Translations under genes and position numbers: made by a program
Shown: one piece after another, positions 44,584-55,746 of the stretch
Layout of the letters: each line of letters starts with the position of its first letter
Position numbering within the stretch: the first letter of the stretch is position 1
NCBI GenBank assembly: GCA_951640165.1
Contig: OX621258.1
Coordinates: forward strand, 10,563,501-10,627,500
From: Pseudoips prasinana
Taxonomy: Eukaryota > Arthropoda > Insecta > Lepidoptera > Nolidae
DNA: 64,000 nt
Direction of reading: 5' to 3'
The notes under the pieces: generated by a model
The model's database searches: none
Seen by the model: only the letters and a program-made list of their open reading frames with translations
Told to the model about the DNA's origin: nothing

Positions 44584-45509
44584 CTGTAAAATTCCATCTG
44601 TTAGTATTTGTCTAGAACATTACAACGTCGGCGCAGGCGACGGAGGAGGTGAGGGGCGCGGGGCACTGCGTCACCGTCCGCCACGACAGACACTCGCGGA
44701 TCACTATATTTTTACGTTCTGATTATTCGTAATACAGATTTTATCCTGCTAAGGACTTCCGTACACTCCCAAGCAGTATTTAACCACTTCAATTTTTTGT
44801 TTGATCTGATTTACTTCTGTAATTATCTTATAAAGTTTAAATCACGATGAAATTAAAAAAAGTAGGTATGCCTGGTAGTTCGTCTATCCTGTACGGTGGC
44901 AAATCTTATAGACACTGACCATAAGTTTGGTTTTTGTAGTCCGCCTTAAAGACCGTCATTTGCATGAGATCTATAGATGTTCGGTTAGCAGTAGTGGCGG
45001 AAGGCATTGTTGGCGGCGTAGGACAGTAGTACACAAGTATACATGACCTCGCAGACCAAGGACATTGAGTCACCGGAAGTTAAGTAACCAATGAGGCTTC
45101 ATGTGGTACATAGCCATCCGATTCAAACGCGGGTTCCGCAGATAAATTCATGTATCTTATTTATTTAAATTAAGTTATTTGATACATATAAAAGTTGATT
45201 CCTGCTTGAAAAATGACTTGCGCATCCATGTACTCGAGCCTTGTAATACAAATTTCGGCCACGACCAAGAATCACTGTGTAACAAGCAGTTCTAAATGGA
45301 TCAATAAATAGTAAAGAATAATTTCTACGCATTGGACTATATATAATAATGCACAGATTATTTATGTTGAAACTTATCTTAATCTAACTAATCTATCTTT
45401 CAACAGTATCACACCAATGAAACCGTCATCAATGCAACCTATGATCTAATTAGTCTAATGCTGTAGAAAAATATGCGTCTTCAATGTCATGCTAAAACGG
45501 CTTGAGTAC
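44584..45509. other. RyR intron with a small GC-rich patch
   Basis: 44625-44700 is GC-rich (GGCGCAGGCGACGGAGGAGG); the rest is AT-rich. No gene recognised. Confidence 0.4.
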
Positions 45510-45668
45510 CTTGAGAAATCTGTCCTTGCAATGTTGCACCAGCTCCTGCTCCCTTCCGGCGAACAGGTTGAGTCCCACCGGCAGTAACCTCTTGAGACAC
45601 GCTACCATCAACGAAGCCTGCACCTCCTTGTCTTTGTCACGCTTCTTGTCACGATGCTTTTTCTTTTT
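45510..45668 (-). CDS. RyR: RyR exon, basic stretch and solenoid ([15 protein letters not shown])
   Basis: Fifty-three codons beginning with a lysine-rich run ([15 protein letters not shown]), then [20 protein letters not shown] and [15 protein letters not shown]. This is highly conserved across insect RyR. Phase 0 both ends; donor GTACTC. Confidence 0.95.
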
Positions 45669-47484
45669 CTGTTACCAATATTATTTTATTAGGAACTAGA
45701 TAATATAAAATTTAGCAGAGGATTGGCCGTATTCAAAAGTGTTGAAAACCAGAATGACTCCTACACATATTCAAACAGTGTTAAATCTTAATTATTAACA
45801 TGTAATAAAGTGGCAACCCTACTGTACATAAGTTATAGCTGCATGATGTCTATGGAAGAGTCTTCAATTATCATGTTTTCATGTTCCAATTCTGCGTTTT
45901 CTAAATCTAACTAAAATTGAGTCCGATTCTGACTTGGACTCAAAAATACCTAGCTTGCTGCGACCTATTGAACCAATTGAAGGTTTACATAAGATTGGTT
46001 TGACTAGGGTTGCAACTACCATATCTGTTCCGTAAAGGAAAGACAGGACTTGTATTATTATAGCCTTTATGCAATACCAAGTACCTAAACACCCTAACAT
46101 CATAGATAAATAGAATGGTTTCAACACTTTGAAATACAAAATACGACGCCATTTTGTAACAGACGGAACTTAGCGGGTGTTCAGCTAAATAATGAATTTT
46201 AAAGTGATAGTGCTAAGCAGTCATAATCATTATTTAAGAGGATAAAATACTGAAATAGAACAATATAGTATATGTGAATCGTTCCTATTCGAATACCAAG
46301 AATATGAGAATTTTAAAAAAGTATCTTTCGGAGATGAATTATTGAAATATTGTTCGTGAATCAATCAAATTGATAAAAAGATCGATCAAAACAAGAAATA
46401 CAAAATTGGATGTGAAATAAAGAAGTCAAGCCAATCGATCACTTTTGAATAAAATTGAAATATATAAGTAAGTAATTCTAGTAAAAGGCACCAAAATCAA
46501 CGACACCAAAAATAGTCTGCAGTTTCGTAGAAGCTTAAAATACTTCTCACGTTTAACTGGAGGCCAACCATAAGATCCCATCGACTGGTACAGTTAAATA
46601 TGTCACTGGTAACGTTATCCATATAAATATTTATGATATGAAGAAAATCCCTTGAGGTACTCATCAGCATCTATTAATATATATATATTAGTTGTTTAAA
46701 TCTCAAATAAATATATAACTCAAATCTTTACAACTTATACAAAAACAGCATTTTATCGCCCTCATATATTTTTATAATGTAAACATGTTAACTAATTTCT
46801 ATCTATGATAAAATGTCAAAGACTCTATTTATACTAACAATCATTGAATCAATTATATTAAACGAGTTGTCTCTGTGAACTTCGTAGCGCCCTATTCTTT
46901 TCCCGTCAATACTAATTAAAGTCTAATATTTGAATAATTACTTTAATGTATTGTAATGTACAACATTTTTCGTTTTTCCTCTTGGAGAGAAAACAAACAG
47001 CGCTGAAGAAACAACGTCTCAGTCTTCGTTCTCATTCGCACATTCACTCTTCTGATATATTTTTCTATAAAAACCTTCTCCTGACAATAACGAACACACA
47101 AAAGAAGATTTATCCAAATTCGTACTTGTGATTGGTGATTAATTTTTATTTATATATATTAATTTACAGGAGCATAGAGAAATACTTTTAAGTTGAAATT
47201 CATTGTTTAAAATAAACAGTTTCTTCCAGCTTTTATAAGAAGTAACGATTGTATACATTTTTACCATTTACGAATGAAGTTATAACAAAACCAAAACAAT
47301 ACCAGTCTCGTATTTAACAATATCTGTCAGAATCCCAGGGTTACAGCTCTGAAAAGAAAACATAAGAAACAAAAACAAACAATCACCAAAAAAAAATGGT
47401 ATCAATCAACTGTGGCATACGCAGTACATAGTAAAGAGGATTGATAGTGGATAGAGTAAATCAATATTGCACATGACACTCAAC
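45669..47484. other. RyR intron, nothing recognised
   Basis: AT-rich. Open frames near 45879-46139 and 46946-47131 have no domain and no splice context. Confidence 0.5.
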
Positions 47485-47544
47485 CTGTAGTTCCTCCTCT
47501 GTTAGCTGAAGCAACTCATCTTGCATACTTACGATTGCTTTCAT
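47485..47544 (-). CDS. RyR: RyR putative cassette exon (MKAIVSMQDELLQ)
   Basis: A 60-base phase 0 block of 20 codons (MKAIVSMQDELL then QLTEEELQ), preceded by acceptor TCTAG and followed by donor GTTGAG. It lies between the exon ending AGGK and the exon starting KKKKHRDKK, which already join in frame without it, so it looks optional. A stronger internal donor, GTAAGT, follows the first 12 bases and could give a four-residue version (MKAI, exon 47533-47544). The conserved RyR core does not require the insert. Function unknown. Confidence 0.5.
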
Positions 47545-48196
47545 CTAGAGACCAACCAGTATATGTTAATACTAAGAATTTCTAAAATCTTTAATATCAT
47601 AAAATAGTACAAAGTCCCCCAGAAGAAAATAATAGAGATTTAAATTTAAATATTGTCATAAAAACATTCATAATTCATTTTTCATCTTAATAAAAAATAA
47701 GTAAGCCGTACAGTACAGACTTCGCTTGAAACTTATGTTGTCTGATTAGTTAATAGTTATTTGACAGTTTCTAGCCACATTGATTATTATTTGAAGAAAT
47801 AATTAAAAATGAGCAACATAAACACACATAAAGCTTCTTTTTTTATTTGATAATTAGGCAAAAATAACCCAAAAGGGTTAGTTTTGGAGTGGCACTTAAA
47901 CCGGTAGGATTTGGGTGTGTCATTTAAAGTACACCATTTTGTCTTAGTAAGCAGTAAACGGCTAATAATTATAGCGAAGCGAAATATTCGTTCAAAACTG
48001 AAATAAGCTTCAACAACTGAAATATTATATATCTGGCGCATTTTTATAGGAATCACCAGATTTATTACGAAAAATATCTTTACGCTAAATTTTATTCCCA
48101 TCGCAGTTGCAAATAAAGCTCATACAAAAATGTAAGCTAAACAGTTAAAATGAAATCAAAACACTGAACGAATGAGTGAATGAATTGAATGGATAC

Positions 48197-48268
48197 CTTG
48201 CCGCCGGCCTGAGGCGTGCCATCGACTACTGCTGTCACTCTTCTCGTAGCTGTTGGCATGATCAGCAC
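48197..48268 (-). CDS. RyR: RyR exon, small (VLIMPTATRR)
   Basis: A 72-base exon of 24 codons, VLIMPTATRR to TPQAGGK, phase 0 at both ends, with acceptor ACCCAG and donor GTATCC. It continues NEIDNM from the previous exon, as in insect RyR. A second frame is also open, but only this one fits the neighbouring phases and the family sequence. Confidence 0.88.
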
Positions 48269-49709
48269 CTGGGTCAGATCATATGGTTTACGAGCTAATG
48301 AACATTTAATGAATGATCGTCCCAAGAAGTTCTTCGGCAACAGGACGGGAGTGAATGAGACACGTTTACTAATTACGATTTGAATTGTGCCATTTAGAGA
48401 TTTTACGTCATCAAGCTTTGTCATCTGTACGTTTTCTATTATTTCGAATTAGATTTCTTAATTCTACTAGCATAGGTTTCCCATCACGAGCAGTAGCAAT
48501 TGGAAATGAATGAATTTATGATTGAATGAATGGAATTATCTAAATTAGACATTAGGGAGGACTTTTTGAAAGTAAATATATTCTTTTATATTCCATTCTT
48601 CGGTCTAAATATCTTTAAACGTTCGATCTAGAAATAAAAAAGTTTACAGTAAGTATAGTAGAAACAAAGAATAGATTATTATCCACCACAAACCCACAGA
48701 TGACAAATCACGATCACATAGAAGCTCTAAGATGTGAACAATATGTTATACACAAAACTACTGTAGAATAATACCCGACTATTCGGGTATATAACTTCAC
48801 AATGGACATTTTACACTCAAAAATAGTTATAAACATCACATATTTGTACGTAAACATGATGATAATTTGGTTAAATTACATTTCACAATAGACAATTAAG
48901 ATATTTCACATTCTTTTATAGACACAACTAAATAATTCACAAAACATTTAAATATTGACCCAACACATTTGTAACGCTACTAAAAATACCATATCTATGA
49001 GACGTTGTCAAAGGCATGTAAAATCTGGCATAATTCGGAGTCCGTAGTCACGATAGAAAAGAGAAAAAATAGAGCTAATCTATCAAAATCATTATTAAGC
49101 CTCATGCAACTGGGCAGAAAGAGTTACTTGGTACTAGCTTGTGGCATGTTTACTTGAATTTTGATTTGCAATTTTGTTATGCACGCAGTAGCGTGCATAA
49201 CAAAATTCCTTGAAACTGAATTTAGGGCAAAAGGAAATTATAATGAATTTATTACTGAGGTAGTCATGAACTAATATGACTAATAGAAAATTAAATGGTT
49301 AGCTTATTAGATTACTCACGCTTACTGCTTAGTCACCCACAACCATTTATGATGAAATGGCCAATAGTAAGTAAACGAGGCAAAAGAGGTGTGCAAAGAT
49401 CGTGACAATGGGAATCCGTTGCCTCCACTTACGCTCTAGGAAACAGGCGTGAGTCTATGTACGAATGTCAATTCTGGTGATAATGGAAACTATGTATTTG
49501 TAAATACTCCAGTAAAATTTATGATGAATTAATTAGATATAGCTGATAAATAAATACACAACTAGTAAATAATTTAATTTGTGCCTGAAACTGTTATAAA
49601 TTACGAATAATTTCCTAGGACTTAATAAATAATGCCAGATTTCACATGGCTTGTGAATAACGTAAAATTCCCTTGTGTGTCACAAATTTGTTTATAGTCT
49701 TAATCTTAC
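48269..49709. other. RyR intron with one palindrome
   Basis: Otherwise plain AT-rich. 49170-49186 (AATTTTGTTATGCACGC) is mirrored exactly at 49191-49207 around AGTA. Confidence 0.7.
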
Positions 49710-49822
49710 CATGTTGTCGATCTCGTTAGCAGATATAAAGTTCTGCTCCTCCTTCAAGAAGTACTGACTCTTCGACCAGATGTTGAATATTTCAGCCACG
49801 TGGTTGTACAGTTCTTCCGCCT
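49710..49822 (-). CDS. RyR: RyR exon, solenoid ([14 protein letters not shown])
   Basis: Thirty-seven codons after a split glutamate codon. [19 protein letters not shown] followed by [11 protein letters not shown] is diagnostic for RyR (the vertebrate counterpart reads VAEVFIYWSKSHNF). Donor GTAAGA, phase 0. Confidence 0.95.
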
Positions 49823-50306
49823 CTGTTTGTTTCAAATATATTCTGTTATTTTTCTACTTATGTTATATACTTAGATTCAGTACTATAATTAATATGATAT
49901 ATACAATATTACTATCACTGAAATTATGATAAATTGCGATGCTGGTAGAATTTTTACTATGATGGTTTGATTCAGCCCCGATAAGATACAATCAACGCAA
50001 CGCCTTTCCCTGATTCAGCAACAATTTGTCGATTTCGGGCCACTTATCCTATTTCTTCATTCAGAAAAAGACAGAAAATGCATTAAAATACTTTTTGTTT
50101 CGACTTGGTAATCAAACTTCACTATCTACAGTTGAACATGCTACCACTTAGAGTTGATTAATTTATAATATCCTCGTTTTGTTAATAGAAAGATTTGAAT
50201 GTTTGTGAAACTTGATTATATATTTTTTCAATTGAAGCCTTTTTATCTTAGTAAGATAGTTAGCGAGTGCATTCTGTAAGATTCGCAAATACATATTGTC
50301 ACCGAC

Positions 50307-50451
50307 CTGTAACATTGTTCCTGAGCCAATGATTCCTCTGAAGATCCACATACTTGATAAGTAGAGGATAGAATGAATAAATATCACGAACAAGTAGTTG
50401 CCAATCTTCTTGGATCTGGGACTCCACTTGTGAAGTATCGTCGGTTGATGA
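50307..50451 (-). CDS. RyR: RyR exon, solenoid ([16 protein letters not shown])
   Basis: Forty-eight codons, [11 protein letters not shown] to HWLRNNVT, plus one base. [20 protein letters not shown] is nearly invariant in RyR. The acceptor is TTTTCAG. The donor reads GTCGGT, weaker than the gene's usual GTAAGT, but it is the only one that keeps frame with the next exon. Confidence 0.94.
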
Positions 50452-50647
50452 CTGAAAAATGAAATTTACAATGAGTGCATTTTTAAACCTAAAGGCATAC
50501 AAAATAAGTGGTATGGCCCGTTGCTTGGTATATAGCCGTTGGCCGAGATATCGGACACAAAAGAAATATATCTGAATTTACCTTATTTGACTCTTAGGAT
50601 TAATATTGGATTTGCCACAATATTTAAATTATTTTATTAAATGACGT

Positions 50648-50816
50648 TACCTCCTTGAAACCTTTCTATAACGAGAAAGCACTTCCGTATCCGTCGAATT
50701 ATTTACAATTTCATTCCTTTTTACCAATATATATATCCGGTCCAGTGGCGCCACCTGGCGGCGATGCGGCTTTTTTAGTTTCGTAAAATAAGCAGCGCCA
50801 TTTTGTAGTCATTGGC
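50648..50816 (+). repeat. DIRS left inverted terminal repeat
   Basis: 169 bp starting TTACCTCCTTGAAACCTTTC and ending GTAGTCATTGGC, inverse to 55878-56044. The two arms differ by a 2-base TA slip in a TATATA run. Confidence 0.95.
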
Positions 50817-51350
50817 GTTTTAGTACCCGTCGAGGCAACACGTGCACCGCAGCTCTGCTCTGTCACTGTTGCCAAGCTCATAAAAAGTGAAGTGTATATC
50901 AGTGTACCTACTTTATACAAAGTATAATACCGCAGTAAGTCATTCCTTTCTTTTTTTGTTTCAAATACTGTTTAACATTATAAATGTGTGATCATATTTT
51001 AACGGTTTTTCCGTTCGGATCACTCACTACGATGCTTTGAAGCATTAAATGATTAAAGTAATATATTCCTAACAATAGTGGACTAGAAAAAATATATTTC
51101 ATTGTTATAATGTGTTTTTCGGCAGTAAATACTTGCTAACCGCTTGAAAATTGAAAATGGTTTATATTTCATAACTATTCAAATCAAATCACTTTGTATT
51201 GTTTTAAATTTTGCCCGATATGGTTAGACCACGAATTTAAACGTATTATCGATTTAAATTGCTACCTACCCTAGCTTTATTAGTCTGAGTAGAATAGAAC
51301 AAAAGCCTACCTACGTATATTAATCTTTTGACGCGTTTTTTCTCTTAGTC

Positions 51351-52670
51351 ATGGAAAACTCTGACTTGACTCGTGACGCCGAGCCCGTGGCTACTGCCGG
51401 CCCAAGCGGAATGAGCCGCAAGCGAGATCTGAGCAGCGACAGTGGTAGCAGTTCAACGAGCAGCAGCTCTACGAGCTCCTCTGCCTCTGGTACGAAGAGG
51501 ACAAAGAAGTCTCGCCGCCGTCGCCATCGTAAACGAAGTAGGCGCACTAAATCGAACCAGTTGATGGACATGCTTTTCAAAGAGGTAGGCGAGCTTAAAA
51601 AGCACATTTTGACATCAAATACGGTTGATACCGCTTGCGCGCAGGACAATATTTCCGTTTGTTCGGCTATCAGTGGCGATTTATATCAATTGCATCATGT
51701 TACTGATGAGCAATGTCCTAATTATGATTATCAAGATATAAACCCAGATTTCACATTTGAAATCGAAACTAAATTAAAAGAACCATCTGTCCCAAAAACA
51801 CCTGACGCTTATTTAAAAATGCTTACTGAAGTCCAACGCTTAGGTAGTACATCTTGGGCAGAAGTAAGATATGCCGATACACAAAAAGTATATAACCGCA
51901 CTCCAGGTTTCATAGACTTGGAAACAAACGAAGAGGTGAAAACATATGATACCTTACGTCATCTGGTTAATGCTGATAAATCTTATGCCGCAATAACATA
52001 TTGCATACTTAAACAAAAGGAATCATTGCAAAATAATATTCGTAGTCTTCTCTCTTGGGCTAAAAGTAATGAGATTAATTATGAAAATTTAAGTATTAAG
52101 GTAGATGAACTATTCCAAAAGAGTGAGTTGAACAAAACCACTTCAGATCTTTTACAGCTTGTATGCGGCCATAGAGCTGAAAGCATTGAAATGCGTAGGG
52201 AAGCTATTACTAGTAAAGTTCGAGACCCACTTGTTAAAGTTGTATTAAAGAAAATACCCCCCTCCATATCTCACTTATTTGATTCTGAACCTTTTACCAC
52301 GGCATTAGAAAAGGCAGGTGGGGTCCGTAAAGCTTTTTGGCCCGCCAAATCAGATGACTGTAACAAAAAGTCTAATCTGCCCACTCGCCGCCCCTCGCGG
52401 GGGCCAGGCATTAACAAAACAGTTCCATCGCGTGGAGCTCAGTACAATAGCTACTATGAAGCTACGCATATGCCACCATATGCCTTTACCAACCCACCCT
52501 CGCGGGGTGGATACAATTTGTCTTCGAATGTCCAGGTTCCGATAAACCATCCGAACACAAATATTAGAGGGTCATTTCGTAACAGAGGCTCGCGGCCCGA
52601 ACGGCATGGTAACAGAGGGCATGCAAATACAAAACGTTTTCGAGGCAACGAAAAAAGGCAGAAATTTTGA
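51351..52670 (+). CDS. DIRS ORF1, gag-like protein
   Basis: 439 codons from the first ATG in frame. A serine-rich, then strongly basic N-terminal region (RRRRHRKRSRRTK, about residues 62-74) is followed by a helical middle. The C-terminal part is rich in Arg, Gly, Pro and Asn (RPSRGPG, RGSFRNRGSRPERHGNRG). This fits a structural nucleic-acid-binding gag of DIRS elements. No zinc knuckle is visible. It ends 65 bases inside ORF2, which is in the +1 frame. Confidence 0.85.
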   Translation: MENSDLTRDAEPVATAGPSGMSRKRDLSSDSGSSSTSSSSTSSSASGTKRTKKSRRRRHRKRSRRTKSNQLMDMLFKEVGELKKHILTSNTVDTACAQDNISVCSAISGDLYQLHHVTDEQCPNYDYQDINPDFTFEIETKLKEPSVPKTPDAYLKMLTEVQRLGSTSWAEVRYADTQKVYNRTPGFIDLETNEEVKTYDTLRHLVNADKSYAAITYCILKQKESLQNNIRSLLSWAKSNEINYENLSIKVDELFQKSELNKTTSDLLQLVCGHRAESIEMRREAITSKVRDPLVKVVLKKIPPSISHLFDSEPFTTALEKAGGVRKAFWPAKSDDCNKKSNLPTRRPSRGPGINKTVPSRGAQYNSYYEATHMPPYAFTNPPSRGGYNLSSNVQVPINHPNTNIRGSFRNRGSRPERHGNRGHANTKRFRGNEKRQKF

Positions 52671-54546
52671 CTCCCAACATTTCCGGGCAGGCCAATTAGC
52701 ACAACACCAGTTGCAATGGAGGGAAATGGGTGCACCAGAAATAATCTTAAATTTGATTCAGGGGTATCGCGTACCCTTCACCCAAAAGCCTCCACTAGTT
52801 TACCCAAATGTAAACAAAGGTCCTCTTCACACACCTGCCTCACAGGTGATGTCAATGATTATCAAAAAAATGAAAAAGCAAGGTGTTTTGGAAGCGGCTC
52901 GTACTTCACCAAGCTTTATATCCCCGCTATTTCTGGTGCCAAAACAGGATGGTTCAGCCCGGCCAATATTCAATCTGAAAGCGCTAAACAAATACGTGAA
53001 AACAGAATCCTTTCACTTGATAAATATGTATCGTGTCCCAGACTTTCTGCAGCCACAGGACTGGATGTGCAAAGTCGACCTATCACAAGCATATTTTCAT
53101 TTACCAGTTCAAAAGTCACACAGACGGTTCCTACGTCTAATATACAATCAAGAATTGCTAGAGATGACTTGCCTACCGTTCGGGCTATCTACTGCCCCGA
53201 AAACGTTTTCCATACTGACAAATTGGATTGCCCAAATATTAAGAGAAAAATGGAACCTAAGGGTCATAATATACTTGGACGATTTCTTAATCGTGCATCA
53301 AGATGCTCACATATTAAAAGTTCAGGTGAAACTCGCAATACAAATACTACAGAGATTAGGCTGGGAAATAAATTTCGAAAAATCTGTATTAAGCCCTCAA
53401 AGGAGCCTAACATATTTAGGCATTCTCTGGCGACCATGGGAAAATCTCAAATCCCTCCCAGACGACAAGGTCGCTGTAATTCTCAGGAAGGTGAATGTAC
53501 TACTAATTCAAAAACAAGCAACGATAAACGAGTTACAAAGTCTAGTAGGCCTCCTGAATTTTGCCAGTTTTGTCGTTCCACGAGGTCGACTCTATCACCG
53601 GCAGTTGTTAAAGTTCATGAACTCTCTACCAAAACAATCGCTAAAACGTTATGCTCTACCAAAAAATGTCCTAGAGGAGCTAATTTGGTGGTCCCTCAAT
53701 TGCCGGTCGTCAAAACCTTTACATTATCCCCATCCGGTGAACTTCCTAGTAACCGATGCGTCGGATATAGCTTGGGGGGCACAGCTGAACGATTTAGCTC
53801 TCGCAGGGACTTGGTCACAAAAGGAACAAGCGCTGCACTGCAATCAGAAAGAGATGCTGGCCATATTATATGCCCTTCAGAGTCAAATTCACCTACTCTG
53901 TCACAGTTCAGTACTAATTCAATGCGACAACAACACTGCTGTCGCTTATCTTCAAAAAGAAGGCGGAACAAAATCAGTACCTCTATCGGAAATAACATAC
54001 AAAATTTTAGAATTATTAGACCAGCATCAAGTACATTTCAACATACAGTACATCCCAGGGAGGTACAACATACATGCCGACCATCTGTCACGTCGCCAAA
54101 AAGTCCCAGAATGGCATCTTCTACCTGCCGGCGTGCAAAAAGTGTTCGCCAAATGGGGCACTCCGATGATAGACCTATTTGCCTCGGAAAACGCTCATGT
54201 AGTGAACAATTATGTGTCACGAGATCTGAAAGACCGACAGGCCCTATTCCGAGACGCATTCAGTGTTCCATGGAACTACCCACTGGCGTGGGTGTTCCCA
54301 CCACCGTTCTTAATTCCCAAAGTTCTGTCTCACCTAAACCGGTCGACAGGCACATACTTACTAGTAGTACCTCGGTGGAGGAGGGTCTTTTGGCGCGCAG
54401 ATCTCAGAGCCCGAGCACTTGCAGCACCCCTAACTCTGACAAATCTAAACAAACATCTAGTCGACACATCAACGGGGCGCCCGCCTCCAGCAGTCGAGAA
54501 CATAATTCTAGAAGTTTGGAAATGTGGGGGTGGTCTGAGGCGGTGA
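52606..54546 (+). CDS. DIRS ORF2: reverse transcriptase, RNase H and DAM-like region
   Basis: 646 codons. Reverse transcriptase spans roughly residues 100-300, with KVDLSQAYFHLPV (Asp158), PFGLSTAPKTFS and the catalytic YLDD at 223-226. RNase H follows, with acidic residues in TDAS (384), NQKEM (416), QCDNNTA (441) and HADHLSR (492). Residues 500-600 (MIDLFASENAHVVNNYVSRD, DAFSVPWNYPLAWVFPPP) occupy the place of the DAM-methyltransferase-like domain of DIRS elements. It converts element RNA to DNA. Whether it is translated from its own ATG or by frameshift from ORF1 is unknown. Confidence 0.92.
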   Translation: MVTEGMQIQNVFEATKKGRNFDSQHFRAGQLAQHQLQWREMGAPEIILNLIQGYRVPFTQKPPLVYPNVNKGPLHTPASQVMSMIIKKMKKQGVLEAARTSPSFISPLFLVPKQDGSARPIFNLKALNKYVKTESFHLINMYRVPDFLQPQDWMCKVDLSQAYFHLPVQKSHRRFLRLIYNQELLEMTCLPFGLSTAPKTFSILTNWIAQILREKWNLRVIIYLDDFLIVHQDAHILKVQVKLAIQILQRLGWEINFEKSVLSPQRSLTYLGILWRPWENLKSLPDDKVAVILRKVNVLLIQKQATINELQSLVGLLNFASFVVPRGRLYHRQLLKFMNSLPKQSLKRYALPKNVLEELIWWSLNCRSSKPLHYPHPVNFLVTDASDIAWGAQLNDLALAGTWSQKEQALHCNQKEMLAILYALQSQIHLLCHSSVLIQCDNNTAVAYLQKEGGTKSVPLSEITYKILELLDQHQVHFNIQYIPGRYNIHADHLSRRQKVPEWHLLPAGVQKVFAKWGTPMIDLFASENAHVVNNYVSRDLKDRQALFRDAFSVPWNYPLAWVFPPPFLIPKVLSHLNRSTGTYLLVVPRWRRVFWRADLRARALAAPLTLTNLNKHLVDTSTGRPPPAVENIILEVWKCGGGLRR

Positions 54547-55499
54547 AAAAATGGAATACGGAACAGCTGTCCTTACTGAGAAGTTCTTGGCGTAAGTCAA
54601 CATTAAAAACTTACGAGATAGCCTGGAAGCGATGGACATTATGGTCACAGGCTAATGACGTCGATTCGTCAAACCCTACAGGCTCCCAACTAGCTCGATT
54701 CTTATCAGATTTGTATTTAATCAATAAATTATCCTACAATACAATACTTCTTCATAAGTCTGTTGTATCTACGTTGTGTAATGTAGAAGGCTCAAGTAAA
54801 CTAAGCTCTCACGTTCTTGTAAAACATATTCTGAAATCGATCGCTCTCCAAAATCCAAAGAACTCTAAGCCGCCCATATGGGACGTTAGTAAACTTTCCG
54901 CCTTTTTAAGCAATTGTACTATAGATAATAATAATATATTTCAAACATCACGACATGCGGCAATATTATTACTACTATGTTCGGGTCGTCGTATCCACGA
55001 CTTAACCTTACTAAGAGTAGATCCTGATCATTGTATTATATTGGATGATAATATAATTTTTTGGCCTGAATTTGGATCAAAAACTGACAGTAGCACTCAC
55101 AGACAATCTGGTTGGAAACTGCTGTCAAACGCAACTAACCATAATCTTGATCCTGTATACTGGATAAAAAGAACAATTGTTTTGTTGGAAAATAGGCAAA
55201 ATATTTCAGAATCATGTAATCTTTTTATTACGTTAAGAGGTCTGCCTAAACCAGCATCCCGTTCAATCATTGCGGGATGGGTAAAAACTTTATTTAAAGA
55301 TGCAGGCATAATTGCCCCTCCGGGTAGTGTCAGATCAGCCGTAGCATCCAAAAGTTGGATAGAAAATCATTCCATCGATGACATATTAGCCCGTGGAAAT
55401 TGGCGATCAGCAAATACGTTCCAAAAATTTTATAAACGCGAAGTGATAAAATGTTCTGATTCACAAAATATAACGAAATGCTTCAATCCGCTTAGTTAA
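54522..55499 (+). CDS. DIRS ORF3: tyrosine recombinase
   Basis: 325 codons from the ATG at 54522, overlapping ORF2 by 25 bases in the same frame as ORF1. The frame is open back to 52716, but that part only shadows ORF2. An N-terminal SAM-like region (TYEIAWKRWTLWSQ) precedes the catalytic part: Arg157 in CSGRRIHDLTLL, Arg271 in PPGSVRSAVASKSW, Trp294 in ARGNWRSANTF and the nucleophile Tyr304 in FQKFYKRE. The His of the HxxR box is replaced by Gly268. The enzyme would join the circular DNA to the genome at short shared sequences. Confidence 0.9.
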   Translation: MWGWSEAVKKWNTEQLSLLRSSWRKSTLKTYEIAWKRWTLWSQANDVDSSNPTGSQLARFLSDLYLINKLSYNTILLHKSVVSTLCNVEGSSKLSSHVLVKHILKSIALQNPKNSKPPIWDVSKLSAFLSNCTIDNNNIFQTSRHAAILLLLCSGRRIHDLTLLRVDPDHCIILDDNIIFWPEFGSKTDSSTHRQSGWKLLSNATNHNLDPVYWIKRTIVLLENRQNISESCNLFITLRGLPKPASRSIIAGWVKTLFKDAGIIAPPGSVRSAVASKSWIENHSIDDILARGNWRSANTFQKFYKREVIKCSDSQNITKCFNPLS

Positions 55500-55640
55500 T
55501 CTTCTCTAAGATATCTTATGTGTTACATTCTAATTAACTTTTTGAAGTTGTTATTATTCTTACATTATTGATAATTGTAAAATTGGTAATGATTTAACAC
55601 CACAAAGAATTACATGTATATATGAAAGATTATATGTAAT

Positions 55641-55646
55641 AATAAA
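55641..55646 (+). terminator. Possible polyadenylation signal of the DIRS transcript
   Basis: AATAAA 140 bases after the recombinase stop and before the internal complementary region. Position suits transcript end formation, but AT-rich sequence makes chance hits common. Confidence 0.35.
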
Positions 55647-55746
55647 CCATAAGAATACGAGTTAATTGTAATTTTATTATTAAAATCCTTATCACATTGG
55701 CGTTCTTAAAGTTCCAAGTGGCGTCACCAGGCGATAACAAACAGAT

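Noticed and set aside
48197..48424. 95-codon minus-strand ORF as a separate gene
   Set aside because: Only 48197-48268 is RyR coding; the rest is intron read-through upstream of the acceptor.
52716..54521. Long frame upstream of the DIRS recombinase (part of a 927-codon open frame)
   Set aside because: Low-complexity, Ser/Arg/Thr-rich translation of the RT/RNase H gene in another frame; the recombinase homology begins only after about 54522.
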